The translations under genes were made by a program, and so were the position numbers. A DNA stretch of 64,000 nt, from the NCBI GenBank assembly GCA_963669155.1, contig OZ022576.1, forward strand, positions 20,430,990 through 20,494,989, given 5' to 3'. Positions within the stretch are counted from its first letter, which is position 1, and every line of letters starts with the position of its first letter. Shown piece after piece: positions 14,023 to 24,300 of this stretch. The notes beneath the pieces are model-generated. The model ran no database searches, was not told the DNA's origin, and saw only the letters and a program-made list of their open reading frames with translations. This DNA is from Arbacia lixula. Lineage: Eukaryota; Echinodermata; Echinoidea; Arbacioida; Arbaciidae.

Positions 14023-15051
14023 TTATTTGTTCTCCACATTGTTCCCCTCCTCGATGTGGCTTTCGACATCGGTGTTCACCTCACAGTCATTAACCCTTTT
14101 AGCGTCCTCGGACCTCTTAGTCTCCGCCAAATTTTCAACAACATCGCCGCATGCTTGTTCTGCCGTCGACTGCTCCCCGTGATCATCACCGATCTCGATC
14201 TCGAGCTGGTTGTCCGCTTCTTCGCATACTTCCTCTTCCTTCCTCTCCTGAGCCGTGATCGATACCACGCCGTTGGTGTCAAAGCTCGACGTCAAACTTG
14301 ATGGTGATGTCGACTCTGGGACGACGAAGCTGTATTCGACCTGGCTGCGCCGCACCCACCGGCCGTCATCGCCTTGCTCGTCCCTCTTCGCTCGAACTCT
14401 CACCTGACGACCGTCCATACTAATGTCGATGTTTTCTGGAGGGAAATCTCCCAGTTTGAAGGAAATATTGAAAGGGTTGTCGGCTGCATTTGAGCTATCC
14501 GCACATGCCACTTTGTTGCACTCTGAGTTGCTGTCATCCGTTGATGTCGCAGGTGTTGCCTTTTTCTCACTTGCTTTTGTTTCGGTGGTCGGTGTAGGTG
14601 ACTGGGCGACATCCTTCTCACGTTTTGAAGATTGACCACTCGTCTGACACTTGGTGTTGATCATTGATCCACCCTCCTCGTTCGTTTCAGCATTATCACC
14701 ACCAGGTGCCGTTGGACAGCGTCGTTCTCCGTTGAGTGCTCGTTCAACGAGACGGATGTATTCCTGGGGAATCCCCCAAACACCATCGCCACCATCGTCG
14801 TCATCGACCTTTTCGAGCGAGAGACGGAGTGTTGGAGATCTCCTCGCTACGACTCGATGCACTGGGTGGAGATCGGTTCGTCGACGAACAAGTCCCATTG
14901 GAGCATGAAACTGATAATGACGTCGAAATGGAGAGTAGGATGAATGGGCAGCGATGATGTCGTCCCAAGGTCCAGTCCAAGCATCATAACTGGAATAATA
15001 CTCGTACGGGTTTCGTCGGTAGAACCTGCGTGGAATGATGATGCTTGCCAT
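14023..15051 (-). CDS. Small heat-shock protein (Hsp20/alpha-crystallin family), copy 1
   Basis: This is an intronless 342-residue protein. The alpha-crystallin domain lies at about residues 193-267: it opens with FNISFKLGDFPPENI, continues with a VRVRAKRDE strand and RRSQVEYSFVVPE, and closes with a DTNGVVSITA strand. Such proteins are ATP-independent cytosolic chaperones that hold unfolding clients as large oligomers, and no signal peptide or membrane segment is visible. The N-terminal 105 residues are Arg/Tyr rich, a Ser/Thr/Glu-rich linker fills about 110-190, and an acidic tail follows the domain. Residues 285-287 read I-E-I, fitting the family's C-terminal IXI docking motif. The protein is much longer than the usual 150-220 residues. 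The start is the first in-frame ATG after a TATA box (15192-15200) and a heat-shock element (15256-15273). It forms an inverted pair with the gene at 16402-17439. Family assignment is firm; client and exact subfamily are unknown. Confidence 0.92.
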   Translation of the reverse strand: MASIIIPRRFYRRNPYEYYSSYDAWTGPWDDIIAAHSSYSPFRRHYQFHAPMGLVRRRTDLHPVHRVVARRSPTLRLSLEKVDDDDGGDGVWGIPQEYIRLVERALNGERRCPTAPGGDNAETNEEGGSMINTKCQTSGQSSKREKDVAQSPTPTTETKASEKKATPATSTDDSNSECNKVACADSSNAADNPFNISFKLGDFPPENIDISMDGRQVRVRAKRDEQGDDGRWVRRSQVEYSFVVPESTSPSSLTSSFDTNGVVSITAQERKEEEVCEEADNQLEIEIGDDHGEQSTAEQACGDVVENLAETKRSEDAKRVNDCEVNTDVESHIEEGNNVENK

Positions 15052-15191
15052 ATCGATCTGCTTGATCTTATGATTTTCTTGAGAAAAATGTAAATTGTTC
15101 AGTTTCTGTAGACACGATTGCCAGATAAGCGCTACAACTCACAAGATTTGTGGTCTTGAGAGTGACTACCAGCCATCAGAAAAGCCGAGGT

Positions 15192-15200
15192 TTTTATATA
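15192..15200 (-). promoter_or_regulatory. TATA box of small heat-shock copy 1
   Basis: The minus strand reads TATATAAAA about 140 nt upstream of the start codon. The plus-strand paralogue has the same nine bases in the matching place (16262-16270). Confidence 0.8.
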
Positions 15201-15209
15201 CAACGAAAC

Positions 15210-15229
15210 CGATGTTACGCAATGCATAA
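15210..15229 (-). promoter_or_regulatory. Conserved 20-bp promoter block, bZIP-like
   Basis: The minus strand reads TTATGCATTGCGTAACATCG between the TATA box and the heat-shock element. The identical 20 bases occur in the other copy's promoter at 16223-16242. The core ATTGCGTAAC resembles C/EBP or PAR-bZIP sites; factor identity is inference. The adjoining promoter sequence has diverged more than this block. Confidence 0.5.
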
Positions 15230-15255
15230 CAGAGATTCACGTTGAGCGGAGATCA

Positions 15256-15273
15256 TTCGCAAACAATCTAGAA
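15256..15273 (-). promoter_or_regulatory. Four-unit heat-shock element, copy 1
   Basis: The minus strand reads TTCTAGATTGTTTGCGAA, which is TTCnnGATnnTTTnnGAA: four alternating HSF-binding units with exact 5-bp phasing and two single-base departures. It lies about 55 bp upstream of the TATA box, as expected for an HSF1-driven gene. Confidence 0.7.
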
Positions 15274-16178
15274 TAGTCGAGTCCACACGAAAAAGCTCTG
15301 GTTTAGTATAGCGCCATCTCTGTTTATTCTATACCGTTATTAAAGGAATGTGACGTAAAGCGAGTGCTAAATTCCACATTATCAGATATCTATTTTTACT
15401 TTACATTGTCATACAGACTGTGCACCGTCTTAGTGCTTAGACGAGTAGGGATTATCTCCAGTTTAAGAACGGGATAATCCAGCCAAGGATGGTGATTATA
15501 GCTGTAGATAACGCGTACAAGACAAACGCTTTTCAGGCTGAAAGCTAGGAAAGGGATCACAAAAGGCATATGAAGTCTTCCTGCTCTATTTTGTTTTCTT
15601 AAACAATGAGGAAGGGAGGGAGAGAATATGAATGAGGAAAGGTGAAAGAGAGAGTGGAAAGGGCGGGGAGTGAAAATCAATACGGTGAATGTGTTATCTG
15701 ACATGAAACTGTCATAGTGTTCAGAATGTCGTCAAAATCGAGTATTTACCCAATCGACTTCATTTACGGACATTTCAGAACATAATCACCTAAATTTGAA
15801 CGTTTTTTAATTCTGTAAAGTCTTAACATATTACCTTTTAGTGAGTATAGAACTTACTTAATTATATAAACTAGCACCAAATTATTATTTTCAGGTACCT
15901 GTAATGTAATCATGTAAAGCACATATAATGTTCCAAATTACGCCTATCTTTCTCGTTTATAACATAGATTCAAAAGACTTAGTATAACATGTAATTACAA
16001 AATGTAAATTATGTTAATAAAATTCGGCCACTAAGAATTAGTATAAGCTGTGAAGCTCGTCATAACTGATTGTTTTGAAGTCAGGGATCAACGAGAGACA
16101 GAGAAAAAGACAAGTCACGAACAGAGGTGGCGCTATGACTAAACGTGAAACCAGAGTCTTCTCGTATAGACGCGATCA

Positions 16179-16196
16179 TTCCAGAATGCTTGCGAG
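16179..16196 (+). promoter_or_regulatory. Four-unit heat-shock element, copy 2
   Basis: TTCCAGAATGCTTGCGAG reads TTCnnGAAnnCTTnnGAG with the phasing of the copy 1 element. The first two units are perfect and the last two are degenerate. It lies 65 bp upstream of the TATA box. Confidence 0.7.
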
Positions 16197-16222
16197 TAAA
16201 GTCCGATCCACTAGAGGCTTTA

Positions 16223-16242
16223 TTATGCATTGCGTAACATCG
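16223..16242 (+). promoter_or_regulatory. Conserved 20-bp promoter block, bZIP-like (copy 2)
   Basis: TTATGCATTGCGTAACATCG is identical in sequence and relative position to the minus-strand block at 15210-15229. Conservation between duplicated promoters suggests a bound site, although a recent duplication alone could explain it. Confidence 0.5.
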
Positions 16243-16261
16243 TTTTCGTTGCATATACTCG

Positions 16262-16270
16262 TATATAAAA
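16262..16270 (+). promoter_or_regulatory. TATA box of small heat-shock copy 2
   Basis: TATATAAAA lies about 130 nt upstream of the start codon at 16402, downstream of the heat-shock element. Confidence 0.8.
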
Positions 16271-16401
16271 CCTCGTCTTTTCTGATTGTTGGTAGTCACT
16301 TTGGAGGTCATACATCTCATGAGTTGCAGCGATTATTGGAAGTCGTGTCTTTGGAATCTTGACAGTTTTCTAAAGAATATTGATATATCAATCAAGTAAA
16401 G

Positions 16402-17439
16402 ATGGCAAGCATCCTCATTCCACGCAGATTCTACCGACCGAACCCGTACGAGAATTACTCCAGTTATGATGCTTGGACTGATCATTGGGGCGACATCATT
16501 GATGCCCACTCACCCTTCTCTCCATGTCGACGTCATTGTCAGTTTCATGGTCCAATGGGACTTGTTCGTCGACGACCTGATCTGCACCCAGTGCACCGAG
16601 TCGCAGCGAGAAGACGCCCAGCACTCTGTCTTTCCCTCCAAAAGGTCGATGACGACGACGATGGTGTCGATGGTGTTTGGGGGATTCCCCATGACTACAT
16701 TAGTCTCGTAGAACGAGCCGCGAGAGCACTCGACGGAGAACGACGCTGTTCAACGGCACCTGGTGGTGATAATGCTGAAACGAACGAGGAGGGTGGATCA
16801 ATGAACACCAAATGTCAGACGAATGGTCAATCTTCAAAACATGAGAAGGATGTCGCCCAGTCAACTCCACCGACAACCGAAACAAAAGCAAGTGAGGAAA
16901 AGGCAACACCTGCGACATCAACGGATGACAGCAACCCAGTGGGCAACAAAGTGGCATGTGCGGATAGCTCAAATGCAGCCGACAACCCTTTCAATATTTT
17001 CTTCAAACTGGGAGATTTCCCGCCAGAAAACATCGACATTAGTGTGGACGGTCGTCAGGTGAGAGTTCGAGCGAAGAGGGACGAGCAAGGCGATGACGGC
17101 CGGTGGGTGCGGCGCAGCCAGGTAGAATACAGCTTCGTGGTCCCAGAGTCGACATCACCATCGAGTCTGACATCGAGCTTTGACACAAACGGAGTGGTAT
17201 CGATCACAGCCCAGAATAGAAAGGAGATGTCCGAAGAAGCTGATAACCAGCTAAAGATGGAGATGGGTGATCATCACGAGGAGCAGTCGACGGAAAAGCA
17301 AGCAGATAGCGACGTCGCTGAGCACGAGGCGGAGACCGAGGGGTCTGAGGACGCCGAAAGAGTCAATGACAGCGAGATGAGCACGGACGTCGATAGCCAC
17401 ATCGAGGATGGGGACACTGTGGAGAATAAAGAACACTGA
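16402..17439 (+). CDS. Small heat-shock protein (Hsp20/alpha-crystallin family), copy 2
   Basis: This is an intronless 345-residue paralogue of the gene at 14023-15051, with the same layout. It has an Arg/Tyr-rich N-terminal region (MASILIPRRFY), an Asp-rich patch near residues 83-90, a Ser/Thr/Lys/Glu linker, an alpha-crystallin domain at about 195-270 (FKLGDFPPENI to GVVSITA) and an acidic tail. The expected role is an ATP-independent cytosolic holdase. Two differences matter. The IXI-like position (residues 286-288) reads M-E-M instead of I-E-I, and the tail is more acidic and ends ENKEH. Upstream are a TATA box and a four-unit heat-shock element in the same order as in copy 1, so heat induction is likely. 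The two starts face away from each other across about 1.35 kb. No disabling mutation is visible. Confidence 0.92.
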   Translation: MASILIPRRFYRPNPYENYSSYDAWTDHWGDIIDAHSPFSPCRRHCQFHGPMGLVRRRPDLHPVHRVAARRRPALCLSLQKVDDDDDGVDGVWGIPHDYISLVERAARALDGERRCSTAPGGDNAETNEEGGSMNTKCQTNGQSSKHEKDVAQSTPPTTETKASEEKATPATSTDDSNPVGNKVACADSSNAADNPFNIFFKLGDFPPENIDISVDGRQVRVRAKRDEQGDDGRWVRRSQVEYSFVVPESTSPSSLTSSFDTNGVVSITAQNRKEMSEEADNQLKMEMGDHHEEQSTEKQADSDVAEHEAETEGSEDAERVNDSEMSTDVDSHIEDGDTVENKEH

Positions 17440-19744
17440 AGACTAAACACAATCATGAATGGAATTGTAATTGGCACCGTCATCATGAACTTTATTTTGC
17501 CAAAAACTATTGTACACATTACAGTATATTTTTTGATGAGATATGATATAATTTCACAATATCTAGAGAACAACTTTCACAATGTATAATGTACAATAAG
17601 TTGTCATGTAACTCAAATTCTTAATCTTTTTCTTGTATTTGTTATGACGATATGATGCGACTGCATGGTGCTACCGCACGTCGTACTGTTTAATAACTAA
17701 TTTCTTGTTTTCCACCTACGTTCATTCAAGGAACACGATTTTAGCTTGAACGGAGTACTAGTATAAATTTGATTTGCGAAAAATAGTGAACTTCCTTTTT
17801 TGTGTGTAAATTATTAGATTTAACTCCCATTGTTGATATAACCATCTCTGTGGTATCACATATTCATTGTACTAGAGATTATTAAGCGTTTGTTATTGTG
17901 AACCACATGAATATTGTTCTGGTCCAGCCTTTATGCGAACGTCATTTGATGCTGTTTATTATGTTTGGGCATTGATGTGTCTAAAACAAATCAGGATTTG
18001 GGATCGCGATTCAGTAAGTTGCCGGTTTAGATTAGGTTGATTTCACACAATGAGATATTAACGATTGTTTGCGATTGCTTTGGTAAGTGAGAGTGCTTAA
18101 CGTACTTGTGTAATGTCTTATTAAGGAGCTAACCACACAAGAGAGCTGACCACTGGGGAGGGGAGAGCGGGAAAGCGAATACAGTGTTTGACAAAATGTA
18201 ACATTTCTTATAAAAGGACACGCTACCTAAGAAAAAAGTGTAAACTTTATTTTCTTCAATTTACTGTTGTGTTAACACTTTGAGCACCCGATGTAGCTTT
18301 ACAGGATTTGCGTGTGTTACTCATGAATAACATCAACGAGACACGTTCAGACAATACAGAGGATGAAATGTCGCCATAGAAAAACGAAATTATATCTTGC
18401 AAACTTACCGCACGAGTAAAAAAAAACATGAAGGCATAATTGTGTTCCCTGTCTCCTTGCTTATATTGTTGTATTGTCATTAGAGTAAGGATTTTTTATT
18501 GGATGGTTAAAGAATAACTGATTAGGATTGCTTTACGAAATTGACAAGAAAATAATTTGGGGCATGGATTTGGCCCCCGTTTCCTCGTTCTTATTTTTGA
18601 ATTGACAACAGAATATGGATTTGTTATAAGATGGCGATAGAATGAATGATGGTCGTTGCTTCACGAAGTGGACAAGAAGCCAAAGAAGCCAAGAGGCTAT
18701 TAAAATCACTCTTTTACCAACAAAAGACATAACATAATGTAAATTTTCTCAAAAAGATATGTAACGTGTTGCCCGTGCATTTTTTGTATCGTTAGACACA
18801 GATTTTACACATAAACCTTTACGAACAAAAAGTAATCCTTCATCAAAAAAAAAAAAAAAGGAAATTTATAGGAAAATTTTGGGAGAGCATTCTTACTTGA
18901 CGTCACAAAATTGAAACTTTCTTATCCTTTGACGGATTTATGTTAAGCCTTCACTCATCTGTTGCTTTCATGTTTTCGCTTTCATTAAAATCACCTTCGG
19001 CCCAACTTCTAGGTGGACCATCCCTTTAAACGTTGTTTGAACCAAAAGAGCAGCATAGCGTGTGATATACTCAACTTAAAGATGTCGGTGAAGTAAAATT
19101 CGAACGCAACATAACGAAATGATATGCTATTTTGCAGTTTGCCTCCGCAGATACTACTTTTGAGGTTAGATGCTATTTTTTTTTAATTCACTCTGAAGCA
19201 AAAGTTATCCACGTAATCATAATTTTTGAATGACATAATTATGACATGCTATCACGAGACTGATAAGAAATGTCCCTGATGACCAAGTTGCTGAGATTGC
19301 GATGTTCAAAATGAATAATGCTATTTGTAAGTGCTAGACGATATTTTCAGAAGACCCAAAAAAAGTCGATAAATATGTTAAGGTTATGAGAGTCAGTTTA
19401 GAGTCCCTGTATTCTGAGAAAAGTTATTTAAAAGTAAAACCTTCCATATGCCCCTACTGTGGTATTTACACACATGTTTGTTTCAGGTCAACAAAAGGAA
19501 TAACCAACTATAACAACTCTCCAATACTTTTTCTGTCCAATCGATGAGTTTTTTCTCTTTAAAAGATCTTATCATATTTGAAAGGAAGAATAATCATCGA
19601 TGTTAAATTTGAAAGATGAGAAGGGAAGAAGAACAAAGGAGGTAGGAGAAACGGCGGAATGAGAAATGGGGAAGAAAGGATAGAGTAACACAAGAGCAAG
19701 GAGGGATGGAACGAGAATTATTCAGTAAAAGCATATAAACCTTG
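17440..19744. other. Gene-free stretch downstream of small heat-shock copy 2
   Basis: The first few hundred bases are presumably the 3'UTR, though no canonical AATAAA is obvious close to the stop. The rest is AT-rich with a poly-A run near 18845-18860. No open frame has recognisable protein character. Confidence 0.5.
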
Positions 19745-20500
19745 AATTTGTGCACGATATACGTTCTCTCTCAAAACCTCCTTGTTCACTCGCTTCACAT
19801 CCATGTACAATCGTTTCTTTTCAATAATATGCTGTAATAAGCGCCTTTTCTAAGCTTATATACCATTTTCTGAAAACCTCCTTGTACACTCCCTTTACCT
19901 CCTTGTCCACTCGCTTCTTTTCAATAATATGCTGTAATAAGAGCTTTTTCTAAGCTTATACACCCTTTTCTGAAAACCTCCTTGTACAATCGCTTCACCT
20001 CCTTGTGGACTGGCTTCTTTATCATAAATGTATGTATGACATGTATTTCTGTCTGATATACCTTTGTTTTTTCTCAAAACCTCCTTATGCACTTGCTTCA
20101 CCTCCTTACACACTTGTTTCTTTTTCATAGATGTACGTATGCGGCGTGTATTTCTGTCTAATATACCTTCTCTCTCAAAACCTCTTTGTACACTCGCTTC
20201 ACCTCCTTGTAGTCTCACTTCTTTTCAATAATATGATGTCATAAGAGGGTTATTTTCTCAATGATATGTACCCCTTTTCCTAAAACCTCCTTGTACACTC
20301 GCTTCACCTGGCACTTCATTGTAAATATGCATGCCTTGTATTTCTGTATACGATATACTTTTTCTCTCAGAACCTCCTTGTATACTCGTTTCTTTTCAAA
20401 AAAATATGCTGTTATAAGATTTTTTTCTCACTTATATACCCCTTTACTAAAAAAAAAAAAAAAAAAAAAAAACCTCCTTGTACACACGGCTGCGAAGCAG
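19745..20500. repeat. Satellite-like tandem array, ~100-bp unit, 7-8 copies
   Basis: The word AACCTCCTTGTACACTCGCT and close variants recur at about 19773, 19873, 19973, 20075, 20176, 20281, 20367 and 20470, a spacing of 86-105 bp and exactly 100 bp for the first copies. Units also share TTTTCAATAATATGCTGTAATAAG-type and TTTCTCTCAAAACC segments. A poly-A run of about 22 sits near 20450-20471. A unit length not divisible by three argues against coding use of the open minus-strand frame. Confidence 0.85.
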
Positions 20501-20858
20501 CGCTCGAAGGTATTCGGTGGTGCCTCCCCATAAAGGTCGGTGTATAATGCAGCTCCAAAAATAGAAACAACACGAACAAAGCAAAAAACCCTGAGACAGC
20601 AGCAGTGCTGTATGCTTCACTGCTCGCAGATGGCGCTTCAGTTGTAAACAAAAATACTTATTGTGTGTCAAAGGTGACCGTTATTTGCCGAATCTCGAGC
20701 ACGTAGTAAAGCTACGTTGCCTTCCGAATCAGCTTCGAGTAACGTTACAACATCGCACTTGCGTGTTATTTTTGTGTGGACGTAGGCGTGTATTTTGAGT
20801 TGATCTGCATGTGTTGTAACTTGTTAGTAGTAACAGTTTTAAGCTGCAAATTGCGCAA

Positions 20859-20897
20859 TTTCTGCCAACTTTTCTGCCAACTTTTCTGCCAACTTTG
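20859..20897. repeat. Short tandem repeat TTTCTGCCAACT x3
   Basis: Three consecutive copies of an ~12-bp unit (TTTCTGCCAACT) lie about 450 bp upstream of the LMBR1 start codon, in its presumed promoter or 5'UTR region. Confidence 0.9.
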
Positions 20898-21346
20898 GTC
20901 AGACATTACTACAACTACAAGCTTCATACGGGAACATTCCAAAATAGACCTCGACTCGTTTTGTTCGTAAGAAAAGAATCTACCGGACTAGACTGCCTGG
21001 ATAACGTCACTTGTTAATGTTGTGAACTTCACAATCGATGTGAAACCTGAGGGTATGCTGTATGTGAACTAATTCACTCGTCTCGTTGATTAAACTAAAT
21101 GGTCTATTTTGCATAAGATCGAGAGTAAAGTTACATGGAACCAACGTCGAAGGGATTTTGTGGATTTTTTTCTAATACTTCATCACCATGATTCAGCAAC
21201 CGATGACAAGCTCGAGATTGAGCAAACGTCCCACTTACTCAAACCTGACTCCTGAACTGCAACGAATATCTGCTCTGCTGTGCCTGTGAATGATTTCCTA
21301 GCTGAGCCTTTTAAATCTTCATTCAGTTGGATTGTGTACCGTCATC

Positions 21347-24300
21347 ATGGAGATTGAAAAAAATTGGGATGATAGAGAACAAATATTTCATGACGCAGTG
21401 AGAGAATATTTGGTAAGGATGAATCCTGACTCTTCTTCCTCTGTTTGATCGAGTCTGCCTCGAGTTTGGAGATTCTTAATATTATGAAAATGTTACAAAC
21501 ATTTGTCATAATACTAATAGGTCTAGACCTCTATTACGCTGTAGACAGGGTGGCCCATTTGCAAAAGAAAGGAATCAGTAGTAGACCTACATGTACATGT
21601 ATGATGTAGACCCTAGGCTCGACTCTATACCCTATTGTTTATGAAATCTCGGTCGTAGGTCACATAGCTTCATGAACCTTTTCAGGAAAAGTGAACAAAT
21701 TCTTTTACATTTTTAAATCTAGTTCCCATATAAAGGCCATAACATGGTCTACATTCATAATCGTATTGTCCCTGTATTGTTACGTGATTGATGCGTGATG
21801 CGTTGGGCACTGGGCATTGCCAATGCTCGCATTGAATGCATGCACTGTGGTGCAAACAATATAAATGGCAGTTTCCAGTATGCAAGCTACATAGGAAACC
21901 TCCATATCTAGCGATCGCTATAGCGAACGTGATAGAGATGCATGGCTTGTCTGTTTCACAACCAAAATATTGTGGCCCTTTCCCTTGCAAAATCGGCCCC
22001 TGCATAGTTCTGTAAGGTTGGACACGTGTGCTTCTTGTGTACATGTGTATAATTTCTGCATTAGAAAGCCAAATGTAAATTAGAGATTTCTGGTGGGAAA
22101 GGAGGATATTATTTTTCATTTTTGATAGGTCTTACATATCCATCACACTATCAATATTCATCAACTTCCTAACCTTGGTTCATACTTCCTAGTCATATTC
22201 TCATACATGTACCAATCAAAATGATCACTACTCTGTTTGAGTGATTGAGATATGGCACATTATTAAGAGGGGCTGGTCTTGAGGGTCAGTGATCTAAATT
22301 CTGCACTGTTTTAATAAGCACAAATCTAACAATGCAAAATAAGATATCTGCAACATGAGCGTGTCAGCGTGACAATCTAACACAAAGAAATACTTTTAGA
22401 AACAAGAGCTGGTACAAGTGTGACCACACATCTGAAGGTTCCAGCAAAGACATGACGATTGGGCATGATCTGCCCTCTCCAGAGGGACTAGTGGGAGGGG
22501 GAGAACAAAATGTACACAATGCACATGAGGAAGTTGGAATCTTAAATGTTGGAATTGCAGGTGATAAGGAACACACGCCAAGTTCGACATGATCAAAGCT
22601 TGTCACTGTTGAAATTGGTCAGCATCTGAATACTAAAGTCAGACATCACACTTTGAGGACTTTGGACTTTTCTAGTGTTACCCAAATAACAGGGTAATTT
22701 AAATGATCACTTTTTAAAAAATGGCATATTAAAGGCCCGTGCAACTGGGAGACACTGTAAAATGCGCAATTCTGTAAGCCCCATTCAATCGTACCCAAAC
22801 CTCGTACGTTATGCGTGCTCGTCGCACTAGTCTAGCAATCTCTGAATGTGTCGGAAAAAGTCCGAAAGTGACCCGAAGTCAGAGGCTTCATGTTCGGAAA
22901 ATTTGCAGCCTGCGCGCACTATCACTGTGATGCGAGTTGGACCGCTCACCGAGCTAGATGAAGCGAATACATGAATTACCAGTGGCCGGTCGCTTTAAGT
23001 GATTTATTATGAGTGGTTTGTGTGATGGTAGATGTGAAATGTTCCATAGTCTCTGTTTTTTCATGGAGAATGGCTTTAAGCCTGTAACCATTAATATACA
23101 GTTCATTTGCTTATAAATGAAGGCTGATATCAATTGTTTTGAAGCAAAACCAGAGTATAGACCTGTTCATCTTCTGTGATTCCTTGTTTGACGTCTAGGC
23201 TGTTGGGCATTGTTCATCCCAACTGACAAATGGGGTCTAGTACTCATAGACTAGTCACTGTATCATTATCCTCTGAAGAAGTAATCGAGAATGAGTAGTC
23301 TACTCCAGCCAGAACCTGTTATTCGATAGTTTTGTTTAGAAATGCCCAACAGCCTGGAAGCCAGGCTACTGTATGTGATTCCCAACATTTGGGTGAACAT
23401 TCATGAAAACAGAGGTTGAACTTCTTCCCCAATGAATAATACACAAACCACAAACCAGGGCTCAGGGGTGCATTGCACTATGTTCAGGTACTGTAGTACA
23501 AATGCACCAAAGTGGTACAGTACTTGCAAATTGTTAACCTTGAGATTTGACTATATTATCATGGTTTTTATGCTGAAGGTACATCAACTGGGAAATAATC
23601 ATGTGGCAGATTGATACTTGTGTAGCATTACTGAAAATCTGTCCTTGCTGTTTATTAATCAATTTGACAATGATCATGTGACAGATACATGTACATTGTA
23701 CAGTCACACTAAGCTAGTAGTACTGTTTTAACAAGTGACTCAATGCCGGACTATCACTACCTGTCTAAGTTTTAATGGCACATATATCACTATAGTACTA
23801 CAACAAAAAAATACATATATGGGCCTGTCCACAGTAATGGGTACTTTTCTGTTTCATTTACTGTAACATTTGCATAAATCTCTTACATTCCACTTTTTTT
23901 TGTCTCTTAAATAAACCAGCCAATAATAATAAAATATCAAAGGAATGTATTGATTTGCACTTAACAAGATTTTGTAAAAATTTGCCCTGTACAAATTTGC
24001 CACAGCATGTTGGTAACGTGACAGACAAGTTTGAAATACACTCGTCTGTCCCGTTACCATATGGCAAATATGTACAGGCTTAGTTAGAAAGATAGTAATA
24101 AATAATAAGATAGTAATGAACATTCAGAGCAGGATTTTAGCTGAAGTTATTTTGGAGGAAATTCAAGACTCAATATTCAATATTTTGGTGGTGCAAGATG
24201 GTCATAATTTGAAATGATTAAGTTGTGGTAAAAAAATATCCCTTTACTGTAGACAGACCCATATGTTAAGTTCAAATAGCAACATGTATTTGTGCACGAA

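Larger units (their letters stand above)
14023..17439. repeat. Inverted duplication containing the two small heat-shock genes
   Basis: The arms are roughly 14023-15345 and 16100-17439 and include both coding regions, TATA boxes, heat-shock elements and a conserved block around GGCGCTAT (about 15301-15325 and 16121-16145). The central ~750 bp (about 15346-16099) shows no clear symmetry and no gene. One 79-bp tract inside the alpha-crystallin domain (14339-14417 versus 17045-17123) appears identical, including synonymous positions. Confidence 0.85.

Noticed and set aside
14056..14957. Several plus-strand frames of 70-85 codons across the minus-strand heat-shock gene
   Set aside because: They are antisense shadows of a well-supported coding region; the matching frames across 16466-17436 are shadows too.
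19895..20218. 107-codon minus-strand frame with repeated QGGE words
   Set aside because: It is a read-through of the 100-bp tandem array; the unit is not a multiple of three, so the repeat is not kept in frame.
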